Shown here: positions 19,584 through 30,873 of the stretch, in pieces | How positions within the stretch are numbered: the first letter of the stretch is position 1 | How the letters are laid out: each line of letters begins with the position of its first letter | Made by a program: the position numbers and the translations under genes | The notes under the pieces: generated by a model | The model's input: the letters and a program-made list of their open reading frames with translations, nothing else | Database searches by the model: none | Told to the model about the DNA's origin: nothing | NCBI GenBank assembly: GCA_029262315.1 | Contig: JAJCZP010000264.1 | Span: 1 to 59,710, forward strand | DNA from: Deltaproteobacteria bacterium | GTDB lineage: Bacteria > Desulfobacterota > Binatia > UTPRO1 | Direction: 5' to 3' | DNA length: 59,710 nucleotides

Positions 19584-21523
19584 GTAAGTTCCTCCAGAAC
19601 CTTCTTCACGCTGGCAATGATCTCACTGACCTTAAACGGTCGGCCCTGGACCTTGTTGAGCCCGGAGGCATCGACGAGATACTCGGCTCGCAACAAGCGA
19701 ACGAGCTGGCCAAGATTAATCTCCGGCACGATCACCCGCCGGAAACGCTTCAACACGTCGCCGAGATCTGACGGCAGTGGGTTCAGATAGCGCAGATGCA
19801 GATGCCCGACGGAATGCCCTGCTTCCACGAGCTCTTTGACCGCTGCCGAGATCGCCCCGAAGGTGCTTCCCCAGCCGACGAGCAACACATCGCCCTGCGA
19901 AGCGCCGTCCACGACCGACGAGGGAATCTCGCGTGCGATCCCAGCGATTTTCCGATCGCGTGTGCGGACCATGTGCTCGTGGTTCATCGGGTGGTAGCAC
20001 ACGTTCCCGGTGACGTCTTCGCGCTCGATCCCGCCGATGCGGTGCTCCAGCCCTGGCGTCCCGGGGATGACCCAGCGACGAGCCAACGTCTCTGGGTCGC
20101 GCTCATATGGCTGGTACCCCTCAGGATCGGTACGGAACTCGACTTTGATCTCCGGAAGGTCAGCCTCACGCGGCACCAGCCACGGCTCGGCGCCGTTGGC
20201 GATGTAGCCATCGGACAGCAAAATGACCGGCGTCATGTAGTGGAGCGCGATGCGCACGGCCTCGAAGACCGTGTCGAAGCAGTCGGCCGGCGTCGCACAA
20301 GCCAAGATCGGCAGCGGACACTCGCCGTGCCGACCGTACATCGCCAGCATCAGATCGGCCTGCTCGGTCTTGGTGGGCAACCCCGTCGAAGGGCCCCCGC
20401 GCTGAATGTCGGCGATGAGGAGCGGAAGCTCGACAGCAACCGCGAGCCCGATGGTCTCCGACTTGAGGCACACCCCGGGGCCACTCGTGCTCGTGACCGC
20501 CAGCGCACCGCCAAACGCGGCGCCCAATGCGGCGCCGACCGCGGCGATCTCGTCTTCGGCCTGGAAGGTCTTGACGCCGAACTGCTTCAGCAACGACAAG
20601 TCGTGCAGGATGTCGCTCGCCGGGGTGATCGGGTAGCTCCCCAGAAAGAGCGGAAGCCCCGCGCGCTTCGTCGCCGCGATCAATCCGAGCGCGGTCGCGG
20701 CATTGCCGGTGACATTGCGATACCGCCCCGCGGCGATCTTGGCGGGCCGCACCTCATAGGCCGTGTGGAAGAGCTCTGTGGTCTCACCGAAATTGTACCC
20801 GGCCTGGAGCACTCGCTTGTTGGCGTCGAGCAACTCAGGCGCCTTCTTGAACTTTTGCTCGATCCACCGCACCGTCGGCTCGATCGGACGCTGGAACAAC
20901 CACGACATCAGCCCCAGCGACAGGAAATTCTTGCAGCGCAGCACCTGCTTCTTCGAGAGGCCAGAATCGATGAGCGCTGCGGACGTCAACTTGGAAATAT
21001 CGACGGCGAACAGCTGGAAACCATCGAGCGACCCATCGGTAAGCGGATTGACCTGGTACTCGGCCTTCCGGAGGTTCTGATCGGTGAAGGTCTCCTGGTC
21101 GACGATCAGCATCCCACCCGGCTTCAGGCTGCCCTCGTCGATATTGACCCTGAGGGCGGCTGGATTCATGGCGACGAGGACGTCGCAGGAGTCGCCCGGC
21201 GTAAAAACCTCGCTCGAGGAAAAATTCAGCTGAAACCCGCTGACGCCCGCGAGGCTGCCGGCGGGCGCTCGAATCTCCGCCGGGAAGTCGGGAAGCGTTC
21301 CGAGATCGTTGCCGGCGAGAGCCGACTCGATCGTAAACTGGGTGCCGACCAGCTGCATGCCGTCGCCCGAGTCGCCCGCGAAGCGAACGACCACACCATC
21401 GCGGGTCTCGATCGGTTTGGCGGCTTTGCTGGCAGTCTCCACTGCCGCCCCTCCACCTACGTCCGTTGGTGACAAGGCTTCCCCCTTCTCTGGGCCGACA
21501 CCTACCGTACGACCCCATATCAA
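19580..21523 (-). CDS. korA: 2-oxoacid:ferredoxin oxidoreductase, fused gamma-alpha subunit
   Basis: Fusion of the gamma domain (about residues 45-225, starting VVVRFAGDSGDGMQLVGTQF) with the pyrimidine-binding alpha domain (GSYPITPASDILHDL, then TSTSGPGVCLKSE), 647 residues as drawn. The first 40 or so residues are poorly constrained: TTG (MSPTDVGG) and GTG (METASKAAK) codons with purine-rich sequences upstream are plausible shorter starts. It is the first gene of korAB. Confidence 0.9.
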
Positions 21524-21646
21524 GCCTGCGCTAGTCTAAGGTAGGTTCTGGGTTCGGGCAAGGTTTCATGATGCTCCGTGCGCCAAGGAACGTCGCGAAC
21601 CGCGGCAAAACCGCGATTGCGCGCGCGGGCTCCAATTAGGGACCGC

Positions 21647-22561
21647 TTAGATGTAGGACAGCCAGGCGTCGTGTTGGGGTTTGCCGCCTCGGATGAGGGC
21701 GAAGTAGGCTTCCTGCATCGACTGGGTCACAGGGCCCGGCTTGCCGGTCCCGATACGGCGATCGTCGAGCTCGCGGACGGGCGTGACCTCGGCGGCGGTG
21801 CCTGTGAAGAAGGCCTCGTCGGCGATGTAGACGGCATCGCGGGTAAAGCGCTCCTCGACCACTGGGATCCCCTGCTCGGCCAAAAGCGTGAGGATGGTCG
21901 CACGGGTGATCCCCGGAAGCACCGATGTCAAGGGCGGCGTTTTCACGACGCCATCGGCAACGATGAACAGGTTCTCGCCGCTCGCCTCGGCCACGAAGCC
22001 ATCGGTATCCAGCATCAAGGCCTCGTCGTATCCCGCGGTCCGGGCCTCACGGCTCGGCAGAATCGAGTTGATGTAGTGCCCGACGGCCTTCGCCTTGGTC
22101 ATCATCGTGTTCACGTGAAAACGCTGGAACGATGACGTCTTGACGCGGATCCCGTTTTTCACGCCCTCGTCGCCGAGATACGCGCCCCACGGCCACGCCG
22201 CGATCGTGACCCGCACGGGGTTGGACGTGGCTGAGAGCCCCATCTCGCCCTCGCCGACGAAGACCAGTGGGCGCAAATAGCACTCCTCGAGCTTGTTCCG
22301 GCGTACGATCTCCAGACAGGCCTCGTTGATGGCGTCCTGAGTATACGGGATCTCGATGGACAAGATGTGCGCCGAGGCGAACAACCGCTTGGTGTGCTCG
22401 GAGAGCCGAAAAATCGCCGAGCGGCCATCGTCGGTGCGATAGCATCGCACGCCCTCGAACACCCCAAGGCCATAGTGCAACGTGTGCGTGAGCACGTGCA
22501 CCTGCGCTTCGTCCCATGGGACGAAGCGCCCGTCGAGCCAGATGAGTTCGCTCTTCTCCAC
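21647..22561 (-). CDS. ilvE: branched-chain amino-acid aminotransferase
   Basis: Fold-type IV PLP transaminase for valine, leucine and isoleucine synthesis, about 304 residues. It aligns with E. coli IlvE throughout: IWLDGRFVPWDEAQVHV, LHYGLGVFEG, the cofactor lysine region TKAKAVGHYINS and GTAAEVTPVREL. GTG 22561 (MEKSELIWLDG) gives the family-typical N-terminus; a TTG at 22600 would add 13 residues. A hairpin (CGCGG-CAAAA-CCGCG, 21601-21615) downstream may terminate it. Confidence 0.92.
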   Translation of the reverse strand: MEKSELIWLDGRFVPWDEAQVHVLTHTLHYGLGVFEGVRCYRTDDGRSAIFRLSEHTKRLFASAHILSIEIPYTQDAINEACLEIVRRNKLEECYLRPLVFVGEGEMGLSATSNPVRVTIAAWPWGAYLGDEGVKNGIRVKTSSFQRFHVNTMMTKAKAVGHYINSILPSREARTAGYDEALMLDTDGFVAEASGENLFIVADGVVKTPPLTSVLPGITRATILTLLAEQGIPVVEERFTRDAVYIADEAFFTGTAAEVTPVRELDDRRIGTGKPGPVTQSMQEAYFALIRGGKPQHDAWLSYI

Positions 22562-22678
22562 CGAGCCGCGAGAGCTACCGGAGCCCCGGTAGGTTGTCAA
22601 TTTACTGCAACTTCGGCTCGGGTGTCTGGCGCGACCCTTCGACGTTGGCGACGCCCCCGGCTCCGGCCACCTCAGCCG

Positions 22679-25600
22679 TCACGCGTCCGGCTGCAGCCAC
22701 CGCTGGTAGATCGCACGGATCGCCTCACGATGCCCCGCGTGGTCTGCCAGAAGGCGCGCCGCGACCTCCTCGCCCGTCCCTTGGTACCCGAGACGACGCG
22801 CGACGGCGGCGAGCCCGGGTCCCTCCCGCTCGAGCGCCTCAACCGGCTGATCACGCTCGATCCGGAGCCGATTGGTGAGCGCACGCAGGAAGGCGTAGCC
22901 GTCCCGCAGCGCGCGCGCCTCCTCTTCCGGTAGCACGCCCGCGTAGGCGAGCGCTGCAAGCGCGGCACGCGTGGAGTGTTGCCGCACCTCTGGGACCGCG
23001 CCGCCATGGCGGAGCTGGAGCATTTGCACCAGGAACTCGATGTCGACCAGCCCGCCGCGCCCCGTCTTCACGTTGAAGCCTTTGCGCTCGCTACCGGCGA
23101 GCTCGCGCTCCATACGCATGCGAATGCGATGGATCTCCGCGGCGCCGTCTTCGGGAAACGCGGGCTCATAGACGAATCGGTGGACGATCGACGCCACCTC
23201 CGCGGCGAGCGAGGGGTCACCGGCCACGACCCGCGCCTTGATCATCGCCTGGCGTTCCCACAACTGCGCGCGCTGCGCGTGGTACCGGGCGAATGCCTCG
23301 AGCGAGGACACCAGCGGCCCGGCGTTCCCCGACGGCCGGAGACGCGTATCGATCTCGTACATGCGTCCCTCGCGTGTCTGCACCTGGAGCGAGGTCATCA
23401 ACGTCTGGGCTAAACGCGTCACGTACTCGTGAACCGCCACCGATCCGGCCGTCTCACTCAGCGGTACGTAGATGAAAATGATGTCGAGGTCCGAGTTGTA
23501 GGTGAGTTCCCGGCCGCCGAGCTTCCCCATCCCGAGGACGACGAAGCGCGCGGGGCTCGTCGTCACCTCGTAGCGGGCCTGGGTCTCCTCGACCGCGACG
23601 CGCCAGGCGGCATCGAGGCAGGCCTCGGCGAGATCGCTCAGTTGATCGCTGACCGCATGAAAGGGCAGCAGACCTTCGACATCGTTGATGCCGACGCGCA
23701 GGAATTGCTCGTGGCGAAACCGCCGCAGAACATCCAAGCACGACTCGTAGTCCTCCGCGGCGGCCACGAGGCCCACCAGCTCGGCCTGCATCTCTTCCTT
23801 GCTTACGGTGACACGCGCCAGGTCCGCACGCACGAGATTGTCGAGCATCTCCGGATGCCGAATCAGCAATGCCGAGAGAAATCCGCTCGTGCCGAAGAGG
23901 CGTACGAGCACCGAGAGCGTCCGCGGATTCTCCGCCAACAGTGACAGGAAGCTCGAACGCGCACCAACGGCCGCCAAGAAATCGGCCAAGTGCCGGAGGG
24001 CCAGGTCCGGATCGGGAGCCTGCGTCACCGCATCGAGGAGCATCGGCCCCACCTCGCGCAAGAGCTTCTTTCGCCTCGGCGTGGCGGGCGACCGCGACGG
24101 GCCGTCCCAAAGGAGGTGCAAATGTCCGCTGCTCGCGTCGGGGTCCCGAAAGCCGAACTCGGCAAGCGATGCTCTCGTTGCTTCCTCGTCGTCGAGGTGC
24201 GCCAGCACCCCGGCGAAGCGCGGGTCACCCTCCGCGGTCGACTGGCGACGCGCGTGAAACACGGACGTGAACGCCGCGTTCACGATATCCGCGTGGCGCG
24301 TACAGTCCTCGCGAAAACGTGCGACAGCGGTCGATGGCTCCGGCTGCCCGTAGCCCAGCCGGCGGGCCAGGCTGCGCTCCCCTTCCCGGTCGGGCACGAC
24401 CTGCGTCTGGCGCTCATCCACCAGCTGGATCTTGTGCTCGACCTGGCGCAGGAACCGATAGGCCGTGGCAAGCACGTCCCCATCCTCGGGTGTGAGGTAA
24501 CGATGCTCGACTAGGGCGGTCAACGCGGCCAGCGAGTTCCGCTCACGGATGCGCGCATCTTTCCCCGCATTGACGAGCTGCGTACTTTGAATGACGAACT
24601 CGATCTCACGAATGCCGCCGCGCCCGAGCTTCAGGTTCCAACCCTTGGCGCGCGACCGGGCCAACGAGGTCTCGATGCGCGTTTTCATCGCGGCAATGTC
24701 CTCGATGGTCGCGTAGTCGAGGTAGCGCCGGTAGACGAACGGCTCCATGTCGACGAGATAGGCCTCGCCAAGTGCGCGGTCGCCGGCGACAGGGCGTGCT
24801 TTCAGAAACGCCCCCCGTTCCCATGTCTGGCCCCACGCCTCGTAGTAGGTGAGCGCGCCCGCCCGTGAGTTGACGATGGGACCGTTGGTGCCCTCGGGAC
24901 GCAACCGGAGGTCGACGCGAAAGACGAAGCCGTCATCGGTGTTCTGATGCAACGCGCGGGTGACGCCCTCCGCCAGCCGGGAGAAGAACTCCTGTGCCGA
25001 CAAGACACCGCGCGGCCCACCTGCCGATGCGCCGGCCTCGTCAGCGCGCAGGTAGACCAGATCGACATCCGAGCTGAAGTTGAGCTCCCCGCCCCCGAGC
25101 TTTCCCATGGCGAGCACGGCGAAACCCGCGGGGTCCGTACCGGCCAAGACCTCACCGTGATCGGCGACCAGGCGCGCGCGTGTCGCCTGCACGGCGAGCT
25201 CGAGCGCGTCCTCGGCAAGGACGCTGAGCCCGTGCGTGGTTTCCTCGAGCGTCGCCTTGGCGAGGAGATCACGAGCAGCAATCACCAGCATTCGTCGACG
25301 CTTGAGCGTACGCAAGACCCGCCAGAGCCCATCCGTATCGGCAGGATCGGCCACCGACGGGACGGGCACGAGGGCCTCAGGCGTCCCCTCTTCGTTGACG
25401 ACCGCCTGCCAGAAATCCGGCTCGGCCAGCAGCAAACGGGTCACCAGAGAGCTCGCGCCAAGAAGCGTGACCAACCGGGCCGCAGATGCGGGAGCCTCGT
25501 AGAACGGTGCGAGCGGCGTTGCCGCCGCCTCGCGAATTCGAGCCAACGCTGCCAGCGCGAGCGACGGATCGGCCGCGCCCGCCATGGCGTGCGACACGTC

Positions 25601-25702
25601 GGCTGGCACCGCGCCCGGCCAGAGCTCGGCCAAGCGGCTCCAGAACGCATCCGGAGCTTCGACTCCTCCAGCAACGAGCAGCTCGTCCACGCTAGGCCGC
25701 AT
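22679..25702 (-). CDS. glnE: bifunctional glutamine-synthetase adenylyltransferase/deadenylyltransferase
   Basis: Regulates glutamine synthetase by AMP attachment and removal in response to PII. It is 1007 residues, close to the usual 950-1000. Two nucleotidyltransferase domains are visible: GKLGGGELNFSSDVDLVYL in the N-terminal half (deadenylylase) and GKLGGRELTYNSDLDIIFIY in the C-terminal half (adenylylase), each with G-G...D-x-D metal ligands. Helical linkers with LGRGGIREIEF and TGRGGLVDIEF follow the domains. It lies 41 bases downstream of trmFO on the same strand. Confidence 0.95.
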   Translation of the reverse strand: MRPSVDELLVAGGVEAPDAFWSRLAELWPGAVPADVSHAMAGAADPSLALAALARIREAAATPLAPFYEAPASAARLVTLLGASSLVTRLLLAEPDFWQAVVNEEGTPEALVPVPSVADPADTDGLWRVLRTLKRRRMLVIAARDLLAKATLEETTHGLSVLAEDALELAVQATRARLVADHGEVLAGTDPAGFAVLAMGKLGGGELNFSSDVDLVYLRADEAGASAGGPRGVLSAQEFFSRLAEGVTRALHQNTDDGFVFRVDLRLRPEGTNGPIVNSRAGALTYYEAWGQTWERGAFLKARPVAGDRALGEAYLVDMEPFVYRRYLDYATIEDIAAMKTRIETSLARSRAKGWNLKLGRGGIREIEFVIQSTQLVNAGKDARIRERNSLAALTALVEHRYLTPEDGDVLATAYRFLRQVEHKIQLVDERQTQVVPDREGERSLARRLGYGQPEPSTAVARFREDCTRHADIVNAAFTSVFHARRQSTAEGDPRFAGVLAHLDDEEATRASLAEFGFRDPDASSGHLHLLWDGPSRSPATPRRKKLLREVGPMLLDAVTQAPDPDLALRHLADFLAAVGARSSFLSLLAENPRTLSVLVRLFGTSGFLSALLIRHPEMLDNLVRADLARVTVSKEEMQAELVGLVAAAEDYESCLDVLRRFRHEQFLRVGINDVEGLLPFHAVSDQLSDLAEACLDAAWRVAVEETQARYEVTTSPARFVVLGMGKLGGRELTYNSDLDIIFIYVPLSETAGSVAVHEYVTRLAQTLMTSLQVQTREGRMYEIDTRLRPSGNAGPLVSSLEAFARYHAQRAQLWERQAMIKARVVAGDPSLAAEVASIVHRFVYEPAFPEDGAAEIHRIRMRMERELAGSERKGFNVKTGRGGLVDIEFLVQMLQLRHGGAVPEVRQHSTRAALAALAYAGVLPEEEARALRDGYAFLRALTNRLRIERDQPVEALEREGPGLAAVARRLGYQGTGEEVAARLLADHAGHREAIRAIYQRWLQPDA

Positions 25703-25743
25703 CGCTTACCATGGCCTCTCGGCGGCAGCCGCCCTCAGCAGCC

Positions 25744-27111
25744 TCAGGACGCCGATGGAGTGGACGCGGCGGGCGATGACACATCGGCGTTTTCAGGGGC
25801 GAGGTCGTGCGCCTTCGTCCAACCATCGAACACCGACAACGCGCGTGCCGCCAGCGCCAACTTCTTTTCACGCCCCCGCATGCGGCGCTCCAGGGGCGGG
25901 AACAAGCCGTAGTTCGCGTTCATCGGCTGGAAGGATTTCCTCGTGCGGTCGGTAACGTACGCGAGCAGTGCACCGTGCGCCGTCGCGACGGGTGGCACCA
26001 GCAAGGGAGCCCCGCCGACGAGCCGGGCGGCGTTCATGCCGGCCAACAACCCGGCAGCCGCGGACTCGACGTAGCCCTCGACTCCAACGAGCTGACCGGC
26101 CAGGAAGACGTTCGGCGCGGCCCGCAGCTGCAGCGTCGGCTGCAGCAACGCGGGCGAGTTTACGAACGTGTTGCGATGCAGGCTCCCAAGCCGCACGAAT
26201 TCGGCCTTCTCGAGACCCGGAACCGTGCGAAACACGCGGCGCTGCTCAGGATAGGTCATCTTGGTCTGGAAGCCCACGATGTTGTAGAGCGTTCCGGCCG
26301 TGTTGTCCTGCCGAAGCTGCACGACGGCATGCGGTCGCCCACCGGTACGGGGATTGATCAACCCCACGGGGCGCATCGGCCCGAACGCCAGCGTATCCGG
26401 CCCACGACGCGCCATCTCCTCGATCGGCATGCAACCCTCGAAGTAGACGGTGCGCTCGAACTGCCTGGCCGGGAGCTTCTCGGCGCGCACGATCGCATCG
26501 ACGAATGCGTAGTAGCCGTCACGCTCGAATGGACAGTTGATGTAGTCGTCGCCGCCCTTGCCGTAGCGCGACGCACGGTAGGCGATGTCCATATCGATGG
26601 AGTCGGCGGTGACGATCGGCGCAATGGCGTCGTAAAAATAGAGATGATCCTGACCGAGCACCCGTTCGAGCGCCTGCGAGAGCCCGGGGGATGTCAGCGG
26701 TCCCGTGGCGACAATCGTAATGCCATCCTCGGGAAGAGCCGTCGCCTCTTCACGACGGAGCCGGATCCGCGGCTCCCGCTCGATCGTCCGCGTGAGTTCC
26801 TCGGCGAACCGTTCGCGATCAACCGCAAGGGCCGCCCCCGCCGGCACCCGCGTCTGCTCGGCGACCGCCATCGTGAGTGATCCGAGCCGACGCATCTCCT
26901 CTTTGAGGAGCCCGACTGCCGTCTCGAGCGATGCGTTGCGAAACGAGTTGGAGCAGACGAGTTCGGCGAGTTGATCGGTCTGGTGCGCTTCCGTCGCGCG
27001 CACCGGGCGCATCTCGAACAGGTCGACATCGATCCCGCGCTGGGCGAGCTGCCACGCGGCCTCGACACCCGCGAGTCCGCCACCGATGACCGTGACGCGC
27101 GTCGATGTCAT
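25744..27111 (-). CDS. trmFO: FAD/folate-dependent tRNA (uracil-54-C5)-methyltransferase
   Basis: TrmFO makes m5U54 in the T-loop of tRNA using methylene-tetrahydrofolate and FADH2. It is 455 residues. The N-terminal dinucleotide fold [12 protein letters not shown], then [24 protein letters not shown] and the late [18 protein letters not shown] are characteristic. The C-terminal tail is a low-complexity Ser/Ala stretch. It stands directly downstream of topA, as in Bacillus (gid). Confidence 0.95.
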   Translation of the reverse strand: MTSTRVTVIGGGLAGVEAAWQLAQRGIDVDLFEMRPVRATEAHQTDQLAELVCSNSFRNASLETAVGLLKEEMRRLGSLTMAVAEQTRVPAGAALAVDRERFAEELTRTIEREPRIRLRREEATALPEDGITIVATGPLTSPGLSQALERVLGQDHLYFYDAIAPIVTADSIDMDIAYRASRYGKGGDDYINCPFERDGYYAFVDAIVRAEKLPARQFERTVYFEGCMPIEEMARRGPDTLAFGPMRPVGLINPRTGGRPHAVVQLRQDNTAGTLYNIVGFQTKMTYPEQRRVFRTVPGLEKAEFVRLGSLHRNTFVNSPALLQPTLQLRAAPNVFLAGQLVGVEGYVESAAAGLLAGMNAARLVGGAPLLVPPVATAHGALLAYVTDRTRKSFQPMNANYGLFPPLERRMRGREKKLALAARALSVFDGWTKAHDLAPENADVSSPAASTPSAS

Positions 27112-27163
27112 CGAACGACCGCCGACAGCACGGCGCTCATCGCGGAACGATGCGCCCGCACGC

Positions 27164-29644
27164 TCAGCTCCCGACCTCGCCCTCGCCTACGCTCTCGCCC
27201 ACGCTCTCCTGGAAATCGCACTCTTCCTTGAGACAGCGACGTACGGTGCCCGCGCGTTTGGTCGTTTTCTCGACCACGAACGGCGCTTGGCACAACGGGC
27301 ATGGCACCGGTACGGGCTTATCCCAGCTGGCGAACTTGCAATCCGGGTAGCGATTGCAGGAGTAGAAGATCTTGCCACGCCGCGAGCGCTTCTCGAGGAT
27401 CTCTCCCTCACCACAGTCGGGACAGGCAATGCCGAGCTTGGTGGGCTTCACCAGCGGCATAACGCTCCGGCACTCCGGGTACCCAGAGCAGCCGAGGAAC
27501 TTGCCGTAGCGACCGAAGCGGACCGTCATCGGCTTGCCGCACTTCTCGCAGATCTCGTCGGTGGTTTCCGGCTCGGCAACCTTGATCTCGCCGTCGTCGG
27601 TGCGGGTGAAGTTCTTGGTGTTCTTGCACTCGGGATAGCCGTGACACGCCAGGAATTCGCCCTGGCGTCCCCAGCGGATGACCATCGTCTCGCCGCACTT
27701 CTCACACTTCAAGTCGGTAGGCCGCTCCTCCGACTTGACGTTTCGCATCTCGGTCTCGGCCTTCGTGAGATCCTTGGCGAACGGCGTATAGAACCGCTTC
27801 AGGACCTCGACCCGGTCCTGGGTCCCCGCCTCGATCCCATCGAGCGTCCCTTCCATGGCGGCCGTGAACTCGACGTTGAGAATGTCCGGAAACGACTCGA
27901 CCAGGAGATCGGTAACGAGCATGCCGAGCTCGGTGGGACAGAGCCGCTTCTGCTCGTCCTCTTGCACGTACTCCTTGCCGAGAATCGTGTGCATGATGGA
28001 CGCGTACGTCGACGGCCGTCCGATATCCTTGTCTTCGAGCTCACGAATGAGCGATGCCTGCGAGAAGCGCGGAGGCGGCTGCGTAAAATGCTGCGCCGGC
28101 GTCAAGGCCTGCAGCGCCACCCGATCGCCCTCGGCGAGATCGGGGAGCGTGCGCTCCTCGTCGTCTCCCGCCGCCGCATCGTCTTTGCCCTCTGTGTAGA
28201 CACGCACGAAGCCGTCGAAAACCACGACCTGCCCAGTGGCCCGGAAGATCGTGTCGTTGGCCTTGATGTCGATGGTGGTCTGCTTGAGCTGAGCCGGCGC
28301 CATCTGACACGCCACGAAACGGTTCCAGATGAGTGTGTAGAGGTTCAGCTCCTCCTTCGAGAGGTACGGCGCGACCTTCTCCGGAAGGTAGTCGATACTG
28401 GTCGGCCGAATGGCCTCGTGTGCGTCCTGTGCCGCCTTCTTGGACCGATACGTATTCGGCTTCTCGGGCACGTAGGCGGCACCGTAACGGTCGCCGATAT
28501 GACCCCGCACAGCCTCCAAGGCGTCGGGCGCGAGGCGGGTCGAGTCGGTACGCATATAGGTAATGAGACCCACCGCGCCTTCGTCACCAAGCTCGATGCC
28601 CTCGTACAGATGCTGCGCGATCCGCATCGTTCGACTGGGCTGATAGCCCAGCTTACGCGAAGCCTCCTGCTGCAACCGCGACGTAATGAAGGGTGGCGCG
28701 GGATTCCGTTTGCGATCGCGCTTCTCGACCTTGCCAACGACCCAGTCAGCACCATCGAGGCTTTTGACGACCTCTTGGGTCTTTTCCTCGTTCTCGAGAC
28801 GGAACTTCTTGTGATCGAGACGGTTGCCGCTGACCTCGTGCAGATTGGCCTGGAACTGTGGCGGCTTGTCACCTTCGAGGTCAGCGGTGACGGTCCAGTA
28901 CTCTTCTTTGACGAAGGCCCGGATCTCGCGCTCGCGCTCGGTGAGGAGACGCACAGCCACCGACTGTACACGGCCGGCCGACAACCCCCGTCGCACCTTG
29001 TTCCAGAGCAGCGGGCTCAACTGATAGCCGACTAGCCGGTCGAGGATGCGACGCGTCACCTGGGCATCGAACTTCTGCTGATTGATCTTCAGCGGATTCT
29101 TGATGGCCTCTTGGACGGCCTTCTTCGTAATCTCGTTGAAGAGCACCCGATGGACGCCGTCCGTGCGACCGAGCCGGTCGGCGATATGCCACGCAATCGC
29201 CTCACCCTCGCGATCGGGATCGGGCGCCAGATAGATGTTTTCCTTGTCCTTGGCGGCCTTCTTGAGCTCGTCGATGACCTTGGACTTGCCGTGGATGACC
29301 GCGTACTCGGGCTGGAAGTCGGCATCGATGTCGACGCCCAGCTTCGACTTCGGAAGATCGACCACATGCCCCACCGAGGCCTTCACTTGGAAGCCACGGC
29401 CCAGATACTTCGCCAACGTGCGCGCTTTGGCCGGTGACTCGACGATGACCAGGCTGCCCTTGCGCTTCCCTGGTACTTTCGTCTTGCCCGTCGCCTTCGG
29501 CTTGTCACCCGCGGGCGACTCGACGATGGCCAGGTCGGCCTTGGACTTGGCCTTGGTTTTCGGGGCAGCCTTGGCCTTCGGTTTGGGCACGGCCTTGGCC
29601 TTCGGCTTCACCGTCCGCTTCGTTTTCGCCTGTTCTTTTGCCAT
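27164..29644 (-). CDS. topA: DNA topoisomerase I (type IA) with basic N-terminal extension
   Basis: Relaxes negative supercoils. It is 826 residues: a Lys/Pro/Ala-rich extension (about residues 1-62), the TOPRIM domain starting [16 protein letters not shown], the catalytic tyrosine in [10 protein letters not shown], and C-terminal zinc-ribbon modules ([26 protein letters not shown] and [13 protein letters not shown] plus a final ribbon). The extension contains [11 protein letters not shown], a partial copy of the TOPRIM start 27 codons downstream. ATG 29644 is preferred over a longer frame into dprA. It starts 10 bases after the dprA stop. Confidence 0.95.
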   Translation of the reverse strand: MAKEQAKTKRTVKPKAKAVPKPKAKAAPKTKAKSKADLAIVESPAGDKPKATGKTKVPGKRKGSLVIVESPAKARTLAKYLGRGFQVKASVGHVVDLPKSKLGVDIDADFQPEYAVIHGKSKVIDELKKAAKDKENIYLAPDPDREGEAIAWHIADRLGRTDGVHRVLFNEITKKAVQEAIKNPLKINQQKFDAQVTRRILDRLVGYQLSPLLWNKVRRGLSAGRVQSVAVRLLTEREREIRAFVKEEYWTVTADLEGDKPPQFQANLHEVSGNRLDHKKFRLENEEKTQEVVKSLDGADWVVGKVEKRDRKRNPAPPFITSRLQQEASRKLGYQPSRTMRIAQHLYEGIELGDEGAVGLITYMRTDSTRLAPDALEAVRGHIGDRYGAAYVPEKPNTYRSKKAAQDAHEAIRPTSIDYLPEKVAPYLSKEELNLYTLIWNRFVACQMAPAQLKQTTIDIKANDTIFRATGQVVVFDGFVRVYTEGKDDAAAGDDEERTLPDLAEGDRVALQALTPAQHFTQPPPRFSQASLIRELEDKDIGRPSTYASIMHTILGKEYVQEDEQKRLCPTELGMLVTDLLVESFPDILNVEFTAAMEGTLDGIEAGTQDRVEVLKRFYTPFAKDLTKAETEMRNVKSEERPTDLKCEKCGETMVIRWGRQGEFLACHGYPECKNTKNFTRTDDGEIKVAEPETTDEICEKCGKPMTVRFGRYGKFLGCSGYPECRSVMPLVKPTKLGIACPDCGEGEILEKRSRRGKIFYSCNRYPDCKFASWDKPVPVPCPLCQAPFVVEKTTKRAGTVRRCLKEECDFQESVGESVGEGEVGS

Positions 29645-29654
29645 ATGGGTGTTC

Positions 29655-30821
29655 TCATTCCCCGATCTGCGGGGAATTCCCTCCCTTACTGGAATCGACC
29701 GGGCGCGGCAATCGTGCACCGGTGCGCGAGAAAAGCTCAACCTGCTGGCCTGGTCGCTGCGTCACGAGTCCGCGGAGCTCGAGATCGAGCACACGGGCGA
29801 GCACGTCGGCCGCCGGCAGACCGCTCTCCCGGACCAGTCGATCGATGCCGACCGGCCCGCCCGCGAGACATGCCAACAGCGGATCGTCGTGCGCTGATCC
29901 CGACGCAGGATCAGTCGCCGGTTCGGACTCACGCCGAAGCGCCGGACCCAACTCGTCCAGCACATCGCCGACATGGCGTACGAGCTTGGCTCCATCCTGG
30001 AGGAGGGCGTGCGGTCCCGCCGAGACCGGCGAATCGATCCGACCCGGTACGGCAAAAACCTCGCGCCCCGCCTCGAGCGCCATCCGCGCCGTGATGAGCG
30101 CTCCGCTTCGCCCCGCCGCCTCCACCACGATCGTGCCCACGGTCATCCCTGCAATGATTCTGTTGCGCGCGGGAAAATGAGGCGCGAGCGGCAGCGCGCG
30201 CATCGGGCGCTCGGTCAGCAATGTTCCGGTGGCGGTAATTTCGGCCGCAAGGTCCGAATGCTCTGGCGGATAGATCCGGTCGAGGCCGGAGCCGAGTACG
30301 GCGATCGTCACGCCACCGGCTCGTAGAGCTCCTCGGTGTGCCGCCGCATCGATACCGCGTGCCAGCCCACTCACGATCGCGAAGCCGGCGTGCGCAAGAT
30401 CCTCTCCCAGCTGCCGCGCGACATCACGCCCGTAGGGCGTCGCCCGACGGGAGCCAACGATGGCGAGTGCGGGACCAGAGCCGAGCATCGTTCCCGACGC
30501 CACCAGCGTCAGCGGCGCGTCGGCCAGATGCTGAAGCGGTGCCGGATACTCGGCATCGAGACACGAGATGAGACGTGCCCCGTGCGCCTCGATGCGCCGA
30601 GCGTCCTCGGCGGCCTCGGCGCCGCGCGCCACGGCCAGCCGCCGCACCAATCGTTCGGCCTGGTGCGGCCGGAAGCCGGCCGCAACCAGTGCCTGCGCCG
30701 ACGCGACGAGAACATCGGCCGGGCGCCCGAAATGCGCAATCAGACGTCGCCCCAAGACGTCGCCGACGCCCGGAGTCGCGCGTAGCGCGATCCAATCCAC
30801 TGCCTCGTCCATCCCCAGCAT
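29655..30821 (-). CDS. dprA: DNA-processing protein DprA/Smf
   Basis: Loads RecA onto incoming single-stranded DNA during transformation. It is 388 residues, with an N-terminal helix-hairpin-helix region (TPGVGDVLGRRLIAHFG), a Rossmann-like core (AIVGSRRATPYGRD, GSGLDRIYPPEH, FPARNRIIAG) and a C-terminal winged-helix domain. The start is ATG 30821 or 30812 (MDEAVDW). It begins the dprA-topA-trmFO run. Confidence 0.93.
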   Translation of the reverse strand: MLGMDEAVDWIALRATPGVGDVLGRRLIAHFGRPADVLVASAQALVAAGFRPHQAERLVRRLAVARGAEAAEDARRIEAHGARLISCLDAEYPAPLQHLADAPLTLVASGTMLGSGPALAIVGSRRATPYGRDVARQLGEDLAHAGFAIVSGLARGIDAAAHRGALRAGGVTIAVLGSGLDRIYPPEHSDLAAEITATGTLLTERPMRALPLAPHFPARNRIIAGMTVGTIVVEAAGRSGALITARMALEAGREVFAVPGRIDSPVSAGPHALLQDGAKLVRHVGDVLDELGPALRRESEPATDPASGSAHDDPLLACLAGGPVGIDRLVRESGLPAADVLARVLDLELRGLVTQRPGQQVELFSRTGARLPRPVDSSKGGNSPQIGE

Positions 30822-30873
30822 CCGGTCACATTGTCCAGGAACGCGTCGGCAGCGTGAAGACGCAAAGTAGTTG

